NCBI RefSeq assembly: GCF_000002985.6
Contig: NC_003284.9
Span: forward strand, 15,438,001 to 15,502,000
Source: Caenorhabditis elegans
Taxonomy: Eukaryota; Nematoda; Chromadorea; Rhabditida; Rhabditidae
Length of the DNA stretch: 64,000 nt
Direction: 5' to 3'
Part shown: positions 23,001-35,700 of the stretch, piece after piece
Layout of the letters: the number at the start of each line of letters is the position of its first letter
Position numbering within the stretch: the first letter of the stretch is position 1
Program-made: the position numbers and the translations under genes
Notes under the pieces: model-generated
Seen by the model: only the letters and a program-made list of their open reading frames with translations
The model's database searches: none
What the model was told of the DNA's origin: nothing

Positions 23001-26000
23001 TTCTTGGAAAGTATGATTTTTGGCTTGTGGCTAGACGTCCAATTTTCAAGAGGTCCAGTTTATTTTTATCACCTGTAATAGATATTCGTAGAAAAAAAAA
23101 ATAGAAAAGATAACTAGAGAACGTGGGTGTTCTGTGAACTAATGCTAATCTCATTAGGATTATAAGTCGAATCTTTTTTATCATGAATTTTTAAAACTAT
23201 TTCAGTTTTAAGACAAACTGAACATTTTCAAATTATTGTAGTAAGTGATTTCTAAAAACTATTTTTTTTATCGGATCGTCATGCGTTTTTCCGGTCTGGT
23301 TAGTAATTTTTAATACGAGTTATTTAGTATCATTTTGTATGTGTAGTTTTCTTTTGACTTGCTTAGATAGTTTCATTATATATTCAACTTTTTAATGAAA
23401 AGTTCTAGCTCCAGAATTTTTACTTAAAAATTCACTAGCTACTGCTGTTCCGAAAAAAAGTTCAAAGTTCATCAAAAAAGTGAACTATACAAGAGGCGGC
23501 AATTAGTGAGGACTTGGAGGGCGCATTGAAAATGCATCAAAGTTGGCGAGGACTTTGAAAAAATTCGAAAATTTTTTCACATCACCACCACATCACTTTT
23601 CCGAATTCGTCCGTACCCTATTATTTTTATTCTGTGCAAATGAGTAGCAGGAGGAGGCTACGCCTAGTTCTGAGAAATATTCGAATATAGAAGGAGTAAA
23701 AGAAGACGTGTGCGCGAATCGAACCTAAATTAGTTTTGTTATAATACTCACGCCCCGACATACATGGCTGTGAGAGGGGTGAAGAAGTCCTAATACCTCA
23801 TATAGGATGAGCAACATATGTATTCATATCTCAGAAATTGCTCTTCACTTCTACTTTTATCTTATTTCTTACTTCTTCTCAATTCTCTCAGTTGCCGTCA
23901 TACTTGAGTCCAGTGTCAGAGAACCGGCAATTGTTTTGGTTTTCGGTATTTTTGAAATTCAGGTATCATACATTCTAAAGTCTCAAAAGCCACCCAAAAG
24001 CTGAAAACGGAGTGAGTACACACGGAAAAACAAAACAAAAACTAGAAATAAAGTAGAAGAACCCGTCTTATTTTTCTTACTTTCTTCTACCCCAGTTTTT
24101 CTTCGCATTTTTCTTTTGTCTACTCATATTATTGACTCTTCGTCTTCTCATAGCCGCCGTGCTCGGTGAACTCTGTTTTTTCACTATGTTTTTCCCTTCT
24201 TCGAAATACAATTTGGGAGACGTCAAACTGGGCGGGGTCAGAGGGTTTCGTATCCAGTTTGGTTCTTGAAGGATTAGAGATCTGATGTTCCGACGGCACG
24301 GTTAGTCTGTGTTTTGGCATGCTTCTTTGAGTGGTGATATTCATTTCGTGACTTAAGAGCCGTAGATTCTAAGCTCTCAAGTATTTCTAAATTTTTAACT
24401 TTGTTCAATTGTCTACAAAACTTGCTCGAAAGTGACTTTATCGATTATTTCAAATGTAATAATTATTTTTAAAAAATTATTATATTTGTGCTGGGACCAT
24501 CATTTTTTGAGCCCTAAAATTTTGTATAACATAGGTGTCTGATCGAGGGGGTTAATAGATAAATGATAGTGATGTACCACTATCCTTCAGGAAATTGTAA
24601 GTTCGAGTCCCACTTCTCCCCAAAGCCCCAGCCATCAGGCTCGCCATGTGGACAACAGTTTTGGTTTATGAAAGTTAAACAGGTCATATCGCTAGTCCCG
24701 GTATGGCTTAAATCCAGACTAAAAGAAATCTAAACGACACCAGTTATCCCTGGTAAGTTTTCGGAACTTCGAGCATGTCGGCCGCTTCCAAATAACTACT
24801 TTTTCGTACTACGTTGCGCACACCAAGCTGCGGAAGCATTTTTGTCCCAACAATTCGTGATAAAACATATGTGATCTTTTAATAAAAACCAAATATTATC
24901 TCAAAAAAAAAACTGACTTTGTGTTACAATAGCTTAATTTTTTCTTTAGATTTGTATCATCAAATAGTATTCACAATGGTGTCCTTAGTGATTTTGTAAC
25001 CTTTTAAATTTGTTCCTTAATGTTTTTTGTCTCTAATGGCTGCAAAAAAATTAAAAAGTTTAATAGGGAAATGTTAACGTTTTTGTTGTCAGATTTTGGG
25101 CCAGAAGACCAAAAAAAAATATTCGGGAAAAAACGCTAAATGAGAAAAACAACGTTTACATCAATTTAGAAAAACACCTAAACATGATCTGCTAAAGCTT
25201 TAAACCATCTGCTTTTCAAAAATATGTAGTCTGGACAATGAAGAAAATCAAAAGATAAAGCTCAAAACCCGGGAATTCAAAAAATCACGGAGGCGCTTAA
25301 CAAAACGTTATAAAAAATGATATCAGAGTATTCTATGAATTCCCGTTTGAAAAACTATATAATTATATAGAAGAACTTGAAGCGTTAAATGTTTATTTTG
25401 TTTTGTTTCGAAAAAAATAAACGCCGTGTTTCTCTTTAAAATCTTTTGGCGTCTTCCTCCATTCACTCCTTTCGATGAGTTTGGGTTCTGGTCCTTTTTT
25501 TCGTAAATGAGCACACATCGATGCACAATGAGCATCCGTCATTGTCTTGGTTTGTCTCGTCTTTTTTCAAAAAAAAAATCTGATGTCTAGAAAACGCGAA
25601 CACCTCCTCATAACTATCAAACTAGATTTTTGAATTGAAAAAAAAATCCGGAGACTAGACATTTTTCTCATTATTACCCCTCAGTCGGTTTTTTTTTTGA
25701 GAAACCAATTTTTGTTGAAAACTCGCATGCTCACACGTGGTGCACAACATAAATGAGCTCGAAGACAATGGAAAACAGGAAAAAAAGAAAACAATCCGGT
25801 GAGAGCGACAACCGGAAGGAGGGGTCCACCACAAAACGCCGAAACTCACTTGACGCATTATATTTTTCCTTTATTCCATATCAAATATTTTAAAGTTCCA
25901 AAATCATGATTTCAGACACCTTCCGGATACATCAATCTATTTGCTATGGAATATTGGATAACATAAATGTTGATCAGATGTTGTCTGACCCCTATTTGAC

Positions 26001-26648
26001 TAGCAGATATAATATTTTCGAATTTATATGTTATGAAAATTTCTTTTTTCTGCGGTCAGAAATCTTAGTCTCTTTTTGATGCTATTTTCTATCTGGTGAT
26101 TGAATTTTGTAGGGGGTGGGTTCCTCGCGTAATCATAAACAATTTCGTTTTAGTGTAATCCTCAAAAATCTATTTTTGTATCTGTTAAAAAGCCATAAAA
26201 ATGTGTAGAAAACTGGACATAAGCTTTTATTATTTAAAACACTATTTTAATCAGAAAAAAAATCACCGAAAAACATCAGGATTTATTGAGAATAAAGCGG
26301 TACATCGTTTTCCGCGTTGCTTTTTTTTTGGAAATAATGTTAGTTCTATAGTAAAAATCGAAATCAAAATTATCTTTGCTATTTAATTATTCTATGTGTT
26401 TTAAACCTATTTAGCACCTTCTTAACATATTTTTTCCCAAGATTTGACAATTTTTCCTCAGGATCATAGTTTCTGTACAAAAAATTAGCGCTAAATGCCA
26501 GGCCTATTTGTAGGATGGTTCTTGTGGCACTTTACTGTGATTCGATTATTTATTCTATTTTTTTATCAGATTGCTCAAACATGGCATACCTCTTACAGTT
26601 TTTTGTACGAATCTGTCACAATTGAAAGACAGGCTGTTGGTTTATTCT

Positions 26649-26694
26649 TTGGGCTTTCAAAAGTAGCATCCCAATTCTACTTTTGAAAGCCCAA
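26649..26694. other. Perfect 18-bp stem hairpin with 10-nt loop
   Basis: The stem 'ttgggctttcaaaagtag' is followed by 10 bases (catcccaatt) and its exact reverse complement 'ctacttttgaaagcccaa'. It lies about 1.7 kb upstream of the neuropeptide receptor coding start, in otherwise unstructured DNA. It could be a small foldback repeat, a terminator-like hairpin or a small-RNA precursor; the stem is shorter than a typical pre-miRNA. Confidence 0.6.
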
Positions 26695-28346
26695 GAATTT
26701 TGTATGTAACTGTAAATTCGATCTTCTTAGAATCTTCAAAATGTTTTGTTCCCGAGCACACAGTTGACTCTTTCACCAAACGTTCAAAACCAAACGCCAA
26801 CTGAGCAGTTTCCTATTTTCCGGTTAAATTCGTCTTTCCTCCAACCCCAAACTCTTGGAAAAGTTCATCGGACTGAGACGGACTACCGGAAAACGAGAGC
26901 ATGTGAGTATAGGGGGAGGGTGGGGTCCGGGACAGGAAGGAAAAGCGATGAGACATCCATCCACACATACTCTTTCGTCCCTACTTCTTGCTTCTTTCCC
27001 CTCGCCTTAAACTCTCGAAAAACCCACATACTAACGAAATTGTTGACGTACTCTAATTACGCAAATATAAAGGAGTCCCCTGATTGCTAACAAGCTGCGG
27101 AGGGACCAATTTTTTTCCATTTTTTTTTCATTTTTTTTTTCACTTCAAAAAAAAAGTGGGATGAGCCAAGTCTTAATTCGATTTCCTACTTGGAAAGGGT
27201 ATGACGCTGGCCGTCTTAATCTATAAAATTTGTTGTTTGTCTAAGACTGTCAATCTGTCTTCCTTTTTTTCTATTTCTTTTTTCAAAGACTAACCACCGT
27301 TAACATCATCTTTCAAGACTCTTCCAATACCTCTTACGACAATAGGCGCCGAGCGGTAGGTGGTGAAAAACGGAATGGAGAGAAAAAAAATGCATCATTC
27401 TATTCTATTGTGAGCAATATTCAGAAAGTAGGCGGGAGTTGTTCACTGGTGTTTGTTTTGTCTGCTAGAAAAGCTGAAAACGACAAGAATTTCTGAAAAA
27501 AAAAATGCATTGCGCTCCAAAATAATTCTTGATCTTCGACTTCCCCCAAATTGCCACTTCATTTTTACCTACAGTGCAAGAAAGTTGTATTGAAAATTGA
27601 TGCTTATCAAAATCGGAAGAAGCCGTCTAAAACTATATTTAAAGTTTAATTATCCCTTGTTTCATTGACTTTTTATATCAAAAGTCTAGACAAACTTTAT
27701 GTTGAAAACAAATTGCAATCAGTTTTTTCTTCAATTCATTACGTTTCCTTTGTTTGAACTTTTTTCGCCAATTGCTTTGTTTTTCTCTAGTTAGAGTACG
27801 GTTACATCATTAACAAATAGAATTTTGAGGCAAAAATTTGGAACAAATAGTTTTAAAAAATTTCACTAACTTTGCTTCAACGAAAATTGCAGAAATGTTT
27901 TTTTCAAATTTTCAGCTATCTCTTGCAAGATATGAGAAAACTAGTATGTATTCAAAAACCTGTTTCAAATAAAAACTAAGATGTTCTTGAATCCGCATTT
28001 GATAAATCTCCGACGTACATAGATTTAATTTCACATATTGCATTTTAAAAAACCTTCAATTGAAAACTATACAGTACTATTTTTTCTACAACTTCACCAT
28101 GTTTTTTTTAACGTAGAAATTTTAGTGAAATTTTTGATCTTACATTCTCGCCAAAACAAAATGTTGTGCCTTTTTCTCAGTACTGGATTCTAAATCTGTC
28201 ACTCAGCATTCCTCGCCCCATTTTCAGGTGTCTCGTTGCTATTTTTATCTCAAATGTATTTTCAACTCAAAACATTTATACATCATTTTCACTCTGCAGA
28301 ATTCAAGTTGGAGCCCGAAAGTTATCAAATTGGCCACAATCAAACA

Positions 28347-31300
28347 ATGGCGATCCATCATCCGATGTGCTACTACAACTTTACGTGCCGACCGGTGTTC
28401 ATTGGCATCATGGTAGGGTCAAAAAAATTTTTATGTTTTTATTTTTTACTCCTAAGCCTAAAAACAAAGTATTTTAATTTTAGAGCAGAAAAGACTAGAA
28501 AAGAAAAGTACATACAATTTCATTTTCCCCTGTGTCCTAAGATTTATCCAGCACAACAAATTCGGTTGGAGAATTGGTAGGGAACAGAGGAACAAAAGAA
28601 CTAAATTTAAAAAAAAGCCCAATCATTTTTTGTCAGTGACGCAAATAAAAAAACACACACATACATACATGCAAGAAGATTTGGCTCAATTTCAAAAGTT
28701 CATCAATTCAGGTTCCGGTTGACTGGGCCGTTCCAATGTATGGGTATATGATGCCTTTCATTGTTACACTCACGGTGGCAACAAATAGTTTTATTGTGGT
28801 TGTTCTTTCGCACAAATACCTGCGGACGCCAACAAATTACGTGCTGTTGGCAATGGCGGTGACGGAGCTGCTAACAGGGCTGTCATGTTTGCCATGGTTC
28901 ACGTACTATTATACTTTATCAGGTAAGTTCTTTAAGCTGTTTGATTTAAAAATTGTTTTGTCCTAAAATCACAAAAAAACCCGCTCACCGATTCAGGGTC
29001 TGAGCTCTCTGAGAAAGTTCATAGGAAAACCGGAAACGGAAGGACCTTTCCACTGGACTTCATATTTTTTATACACCTTGAAATTCAAAAAACAAATAAA
29101 TTGTATAAATTCAAAGTATAAATTCAAAGTATTTGAGAACTGTCTATGGAATTGCAACAATTTAAATTTAAAAAAAATTATTAGGGTATTTTTCACTATT
29201 TTTTAAACGCGTCAGAAACAGTTCAGAAGGTTATAATTACCCAGTTTTTAATTTTTAGCAAAGTAGGTGAAAACTTCAAAATACGTTTAAAAAGCTTTCG
29301 AAATGTTCGCATATGTTTAAACTAGGGCTCCCATGTGGGCTCCGCAAACGCCGCTTTCACGCCGTCCGAAATTTTTATAGCGATTCGCGGAACCCAAAAA
29401 GTGTCGGACGCACAGCTAAGTTTGTACCAAATAGTGATATAAAGTATGACACTAATTGGTGCAAACTTGGCTCCGCGTCCGACAATTTTTGGGTTCCGCA
29501 CGTCGCTAATAAGATTTCGGATCGCGGCGAAAATTTTACTGCTCTCAGAATTAATGAGATATTTCATTTACACATCAATTACACATCGGCCAACATTTTT
29601 CAGGATACAAAAACGATTTACAAACCGGGTTGCCCAGCTTCTGGTGTGACATGATACCCTACATGGCGGCATTTTTACCGTCAATATTTCATACAATGGC
29701 AATCTGGCTGACAGTATATCTAGCCATTCAACGATACATTTATATATGCGTTCCGTCGCTAGTTCGCAAGTTTTGCACCATTCATAGAAGTAAACAAGTA
29801 AGTTTTTTTTTTGAATTTTATAAAAATTTCTAAAAAAAAATTATTTTAATTTCAGGTTATATTTTTCATAATATCAGTTGCTACAATTATGTACACACCT
29901 GACCTCATGGCATTCCATAATAAAAGCCACGATGTGTTTGACAGCAAGAGAAATCGTAAGTTTTAATTTTGAACTACAGCTCCACGTGGTGGGTTCCAGG
30001 AACTATGAAGCTTTGCTATCGACATCGTGCTCCATTCATGTTGAAACTCGGTGATGACATTTACTACAAAGTGATGTTCACAACACAAACCGTCGCCGTT
30101 CATCTCATCCCGTCTGTGCTGCTTGTCATTTTCACATGGAAACTGGTGGGCGCCATTAGGGTGGCAGACCGCCGTCACGCCAATCTTCTCTCCAAGTATT
30201 CCACGACGACTCGTTCGACGCGACGAAAGTTCTCCGAGCTGACGAATTCGTCGGAGAACGAAAATAAAATAACTCGATTGTTCAAGCAGCGCGACAGCGT
30301 CAGTGTGGGTAACGAACCTCGTCGAGCTCATGGATTGAAGCAGGTACTTGACGAATGCATCGGATGCTGAAGAGTACTGTAATGATTTCAGAATACGCGG
30401 ATGCTGGTGGTGGTGATCCTGCTATTCCTGATCACTGAAATACCAGCTGCATTAATTTTTACAATTCATGTGTTGTCAGTGTCTCTGAAGTTCAGCTTTG
30501 TAGACTATCAGTTCCTGAATATTCTACTCATAGTCAGGTAATTCTGCCTTATTAGCGATTAAAAAAGGAAAAATCGATCTGATACCAAATATGAAAAAGG
30601 TGATTCCTAATATAAAAATGCCTTAAATGTCATCTACGAGAAGAAGGAGCATGCTTCATGATTACAATAATACATTTTTTGTTTGTAGTTTGGGGCCCCC
30701 AGCTGAGTGAGGCGGCAAATGCGGGCCTCACGCCGGCCGGCTTTACGCCGACGCCCCTGTGTGTGCAATGAACTGCGAAAAGTAGTTATTTGGAGCGGCC
30801 GACACGTTCGGGGTTCCGCAGCTTGGCGTGAAATGAGTAGCTTGATGTGTGCGCAACGTAGTGCAAAGAAGTGGTTGTTTGGAAGCGGCCGACACGTTTG
30901 GGGTTCCGCGCCACACTATACATTAAGATACATGCGGTTTGAGTGACGCCGTGAGGCCGGCGCAGGCGCCGTTGCGGCCACCTCATGGGAGCCCTAAAAT
31001 ATTTGAAAATTCAGAAACGTCTTGATTGTGGTGTCCTACCCATTCCGCTTTGCGATCTACTGTGGAATGTCCCAACAGTTCCGAGATGTCGTACGACAAA
31101 TGTTCACTGGAAAAATGCTCACTCATGCGATCCGAGATAAGGATAACTCAACAACAATGCAGCTTGTCCAAGGTGTCACTGATCACAGTGATGATAAACG
31201 GTACATTTAAAAAGCAATCCTGATCTTGACCCACCAATTATTTTGCAGTCAATCGGTTGTTTTGTGCTCGGCAAACGGAACATTGGTGTCTAGCGTTCCA

Positions 31301-32556
31301 GAGGAGCGGGCGAAGAAAGACAAGGTGGGTTGGCCAATAATGTTGAATCCGATTCAGAGACCGGTGACACAGCACATTCGATGTTATAATTCTGGAAAAT
31401 CTGAATTCGATCATCTGTGATTCTGTGTTAAAACTGTGATAACTCTATCCGCACCCAATCTATTCAACCGATGATTTCAGGCACTCGAAACTTGTGAAAT
31501 AGGCGATATGTCGTGTTAAGGTATACTAACACCGGAACTAATTGCTGTGTTGTCCGATTCTCAATTATATAGTTCACAAATGCATGTACGGTTACAGTTG
31601 AAATTGATTGTTTATCTCACTTCCGTCACGTTTTAGATGATCTTGTTTACCGACTGCAGTGATTTCTACACAACATCCCCCTTCCTTTTTCATCATCTTC
31701 TTCTTTGTGCAGTTCCATAGATCCATACACTCGTTTAGTCACTCTCACGCAATTTTGTAGCCAAACTTTAATAGAGGCCGCATTTTTTTTATTTTTCGAG
31801 TTATTTTTAGCTGCAAATCAAGTAGTTCACCTGGCAGAAATGTTCCAGTAGACAATTGTTGAATCTTTTCAGGCCGTTCAATGCAATCCTGACGTTTTCG
31901 ATGAGGAGATTGAGGTTCCATTCGACCCATTCCTTGCAGATCTTGCCATTATTGTCGAAGGACACGATTCACCCAAGCGATTTAAAAACTCAGGTAATGA
32001 ATATTAGTGAATTCATGCAAAGTGAATTCTATCGAATTATTTGGTAGATCTAGATCAGATTCTATCAAGATCTATCTAGATCTATCTGAATCTATCTATA
32101 TCTATCTAGAACTATCTAGATCTATCTAGATCTATCTAGATCTATCTAGATCTATCTAGATCTATCTAAATTTATCTAGATCTATCTAGATCTATCTTTA
32201 TCTATCTAGATCTATCTAGATCTATCTAGATCTATCTTGATCTATCTAAAACTATCTAGATCTATCTAGATCTATCTAAAACTATCTAGATCTATCTAGA
32301 TCTATTCAGATTTATCTAGATCTATCTAGATCTATCTAGATCTATCTAGATCTAGATTGTAGCAAAATATGCTCGGTTGGTAAATATTCAATTTTTTTAC
32401 AATTTTCTTTTTTCAGATTCCACATTTGATTGCTCAACACAATGTAGTACCGAAATGGACAATCACATGTTCATCAAGCGGAAAAGTTCACTTTTGCGGG
32501 CAGCGCTGCGAAAAAATCAACAATTATCAGCGATGATGGCTCGTGTTTCTTCTTAG
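28347..32556 (+). CDS. Neuropeptide GPCR of the sex-peptide/myoinhibitory-peptide receptor family
   Basis: Exons 28347-28412, 28712-28922, 29604-29797, 29856-29955, 30000-30343, 30392-30537, 31015-31200, 31249-31324, 31873-31993 and 32417-32556 close in phase to 527 residues. The N-terminus is short with an NFT glycosylation site. TM1 follows MYGYMMPFIVTLT; TM2 is after LRTPTNYVLLAMAVTELL. C107 starts TM3. QRY at 135-137 replaces DRY, as in Drosophila SPR-type receptors. ICL3 is long and basic with Ser/Thr. TM7 ends in VSYPFRFAIYCGMSQQFRD. Family knowledge: class A peptide receptors of this branch couple to G proteins in neurons or muscle. The last two exons form an acidic tail. Reading through the GTGGGT donor at 31325 instead gives a shorter tail ending at 31420 (472 residues). 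FMRFamide/myosuppressin receptors are the alternative family call. Confidence 0.85.
29323..29550. mobile_element. AGGGCTCCCATG-type MITE in receptor intron
   Basis: It starts 'agggctcccatgtgggctcc' and contains the internal inverted pair 'cgcggaacccaaaaagtgtc' and 'tttttgggttccgc'. The same type is at 59932-60164, where the other terminus 'catgggagcccta' survives. It lies in the 28923-29603 intron. Confidence 0.75.
30692..30995. mobile_element. GC-rich MITE with GGGAGCCC terminus in receptor intron
   Basis: It ends 'cctcatgggagcccta' and holds two direct copies of 'cggccgacacgtt', each followed by 'ggggttccgc'. The element at 36339-36610 is the same family in the opposite orientation; fragments also occur at about 24775-24835. 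Confidence 0.75.
32047..32356. repeat. 10-bp minisatellite (ATCTATCTAG)n
   Basis: About 30 tandem copies of the 10-mer ATCTATCTAG with a few variants (aaactatcta, tctttatcta, tattcagatt). It fills most of the last intron (31994-32416) of the neuropeptide receptor. Every unit carries CTAG, and AGATCT spans each junction. Confidence 0.95.
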
Positions 32557-32761
32557 TCTCACATCAAATTGGTCTCAATCGGGTTTCATTTAATTTTTCT
32601 TCAAACAATTCACATTGAATTTTTTGAATTTTTCTTTTTCTGCTCCATTCCCACCCCACACAAAAATCATTTCATTTTTTATAAATTGTACAAGTGACAC
32701 TAGATATATGTACTACATATGTATGACAAAAATTGAATTTTCAATTATTATTATTATTATT

Positions 32762-32767
32762 AATAAA
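32762..32767 (+). terminator. AATAAA poly(A) signal of the neuropeptide receptor
   Basis: AATAAA follows a TTATTATTATT run about 206 bp after the TAG stop of the receptor and only 28 bp before the stop codon of the oppositely oriented IRG-like gene. Confidence 0.6.
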
Positions 32768-32794
32768 GCTTGTGTTGTCTCCACAGACAATGAA

Positions 32795-35700
32795 TCAATG
32801 AACTCCGGCTGTATCTAGATCTAATTGAGCGTATACACCTTCTCCGGGTGGGTCGTCCAGCATATCCGCTATCATTCGTCGAGACTTTAGGAAATCAAAC
32901 ATTGCTCGCTCATGGAGCACAAATTGACTTTCTCTGGGATCTCCTGAAAACTAACATTAAAAAACCAAATTGAACGAATTTTTCACTTAAGGAAACTGCA
33001 AACAACAGCATAAAAACCAAATTAAAAAAATTAAAAAATATAATATAACCCACCCATCCGAAGAGCTTTGAACACTGGTGCAGACACAAAGAATACATTG
33101 ATTCTTCCCCGTAGTTCTGCTGCTTTGTCTGCCATTATATTATCAAACTTTTGCAAAGCCTTGTCGATATATCGCTGCTTCAGCAAGTCACAAACCGGGA
33201 TTTCGTCACTTCGGCTTCGGGCTGCTAGCTTTTTATCGCATTTTGAAATTAGAAATAATATCTGAAATTAAGACACTTTTTGGTTATTACAGTGCCGCTG
33301 ACCGAGTTTTGCCTTCCGAAAATCAATTATTTAAATTTTGGGATCACGGCTGAAATGAGAAAAAAACAACAAACAATACCGTTGTATTCCGTCTGTATGC
33401 AATTTTTGCAAACGCTAGATCCTGTTCACTTGGTGTTTGATCTACCAAAATGAAAAGAGCAGTGAAAGAAGCGACGTTGACCAAACTGAATTGAACGTTA
33501 ATTTGTGCATTCCGGATTGGATTAATGTTTGACTTACTCGATAAACTCGAAATAGGAACTGATTTTCTTCGGATACGAAAGTTCATACAAAGTAACACTG
33601 TACTTGAGTACATTATCATCGAACTCGAACCTCTCACAACTTCCGGCTTTTGATCGATTCTGGAACTTTCCAAATTGTAGGTTTAGCAGTGTTAGTTCAA
33701 GAGTTTTACGTCGTCATTGAGACTTTATTAGCTTCGTTGAATTCGGATAAAATGAGCTAATGGAGAACAACACACAAAAAGATTTTACGGACTTAAAGGT
33801 GGACTACACCCTGTGGGGAAATTGCTTTAAAACACAATGACCGAATATCATGATAAAAAATTTTTTAAAAATTTTCTAGATTTTATATGATTTTTTGAAA
33901 ATTGAAAAAATCTCAGTTTTCCCCTAATTCCTTTTTGAATTTCCGCCATTTATTTATTTTTATTATTTCACTGGTTTTCTTCATTTTTTGGGGTTTTTAA
34001 TCGGAAAATGAAAGAAATAAACAAGATAAATGCAGAATGTTTGTTAAAAAGTCGTTGAAAATGCGTAAAGCATTGAAATTATGCGATTCGACGACGACAA
34101 GCCTGAAATTAGTATTATTCAGAGATTTAGGCATTTTCAGTTACTTTTTAATAAACATTTTGCATTTATCTTGTTTATTTCTTTCATTTTCCGATGAAAA
34201 ACCCCCAAAAAATGGAAAAATCAGTGAAATAATAAAAATAAATAGAAATAATTAATGAAAATAATGCGAGCAACGAACGAGTTCAATTGGCGGAAATTCA
34301 AATAGGAATTAGGGGAAAACTGAGATTTTTTCAATTTTCAAAAAATCATATAAAATTTAGAAAATTTTTTAAAATTTTTTTATCATGATATTCGGTCATT
34401 GTGACCCCATAGGCGTGTTTTAAAGCAATTTCCCCACAGGGTGTAGTCCACCTTGAAATATATGCAAATAGTTTGAGATAGAAAAACGTTTTTTGCTCAT
34501 GACAATATGAAACTTTATAAAGAACTGAGCTCTTGGAAATGTCTCAAAAAATTTACTATGCAACCCAAAAAATCGGCAAAAAAAACCTATTTGGCCAAAT
34601 TTTTTGCCAATGTCATTAAAGCGCATTTTCATTTTATACATTTTGAACAGTGTCTCATTACAAAATTTGATCTTAAAGAGGACTAACCGTTTGGACGATT
34701 TTAAACGTTTAGACTGAAAATTGGCTCAAATGAAGGAATCTGGTAATGAAACTTCTCAAACATTCCTCGAAAAAAATTTTAAGTCGGTTCAAAGTTGCGA
34801 AAAAATTCCACTGATTTTAGCTAAAATCTCAAATTTTGGCCATTTTTCCGTGCGCCACGTCTGCGCTGATTTTTTGACTTTTTTGGAATTACCATCTTTT
34901 ACCCAAGTTTGAATCATCAAATTTGGTTACCTATCAGCTTTAAATTCACCTTAACCAACGAAATAAAATTAGATAAACGACCAGATTCTGCAATGAAAGA
35001 TGAAAATTTTTTAAAAAGTCAACTTCGGACAGGTTTGACACTGAAAAGTGGCTAAAATCAGAGATTTTAGGTAAAATCTGTGTAATTTTTTTGAAACTTT
35101 GAACCGCCATAAAAAACTTTTGAAAAATTATTGAGAAGTTTCATTACCAAATTTGTTCATTTGAGCCCATTTTGGTATTTACGTTCAAAATCATCCGAAC
35201 CGTCCGCCCTCCTTTAATGCATACATATAATCAAGAAAGATTTTCTACTCTACTTTAATTTCCGACTCACATTCAATTTCGTGGCAGATAACGGATTTTT
35301 CGAAGACATTCCTCTCATAGCATCAATCAGAGAAGATTTGCCTACTCCTCTTCCTCCAATAAATCCGTAGTTGAAGCATGTCTGAAACAAGAGTCTTTCG
35401 TGTAACATGCAAGAAAATTTTGAAAAATCAATACCTTCCCTGCTCTGCGAATCATTGTTTTCGGCTCCAAGGATTGATATATCCTATCATCAGTGCCAAA
35501 TGAGATTTCAAATCCAGCATCAGCTAAAATAGTTGGCCGACTAACAGCATAAGCTTGAGCCTGAGGTATTTGCTTCTCTTCCTGAAATGTCCACTATAAA
35601 CATTTTTCATTGTTCTGCACAATCTTACTAATCTATATGTTTCAATATTCCCATTTATAGGTTTTGTGGTTTCGGTATTGTCTCTTTCTTTTCGAAGCCT

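Larger units (their letters stand above)
12311..28299. other. 16-kb stretch without a supportable gene
   Basis: I find no pair of exons with matching phases and no recognisable protein domain between the CRAL-TRIO gene and the neuropeptide receptor. Open frames are short and AT-rich. Contents worth listing are given separately: palindromic elements at 12877-13447 and 14990-15487, a telomere-like run at 17108-17130, a duplicated 40-bp block at 17208-17305, a C18 tract at 18233-18250, a Helitron-type fragment at 19186-19492, a MITE at 19829-20002 and a hairpin at 26649-26694. The remainder is AT-rich with many poly-T/poly-A runs. It probably includes 5' regulatory sequence, and possibly 5' non-coding exons, of the receptor gene. 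Confidence 0.5.

Noticed and set aside
23690..23775. Minus-strand 'ggttcgattcgcgc' resembling a tRNA B box
   Set aside because: The candidate A box is too close for a full tRNA and no cloverleaf stems form.
24129..24344. 71-codon hydrophilic minus-strand open frame
   Set aside because: Composition is protein-like, but there are no splice partners, no start context and no recognised domain. Not enough to call a gene.
24530..24640. tRNA-like B box 'gttcgagtccc'
   Set aside because: The five bases before and after the T-loop do not pair, and no acceptor stem or A box is found at the right distance.
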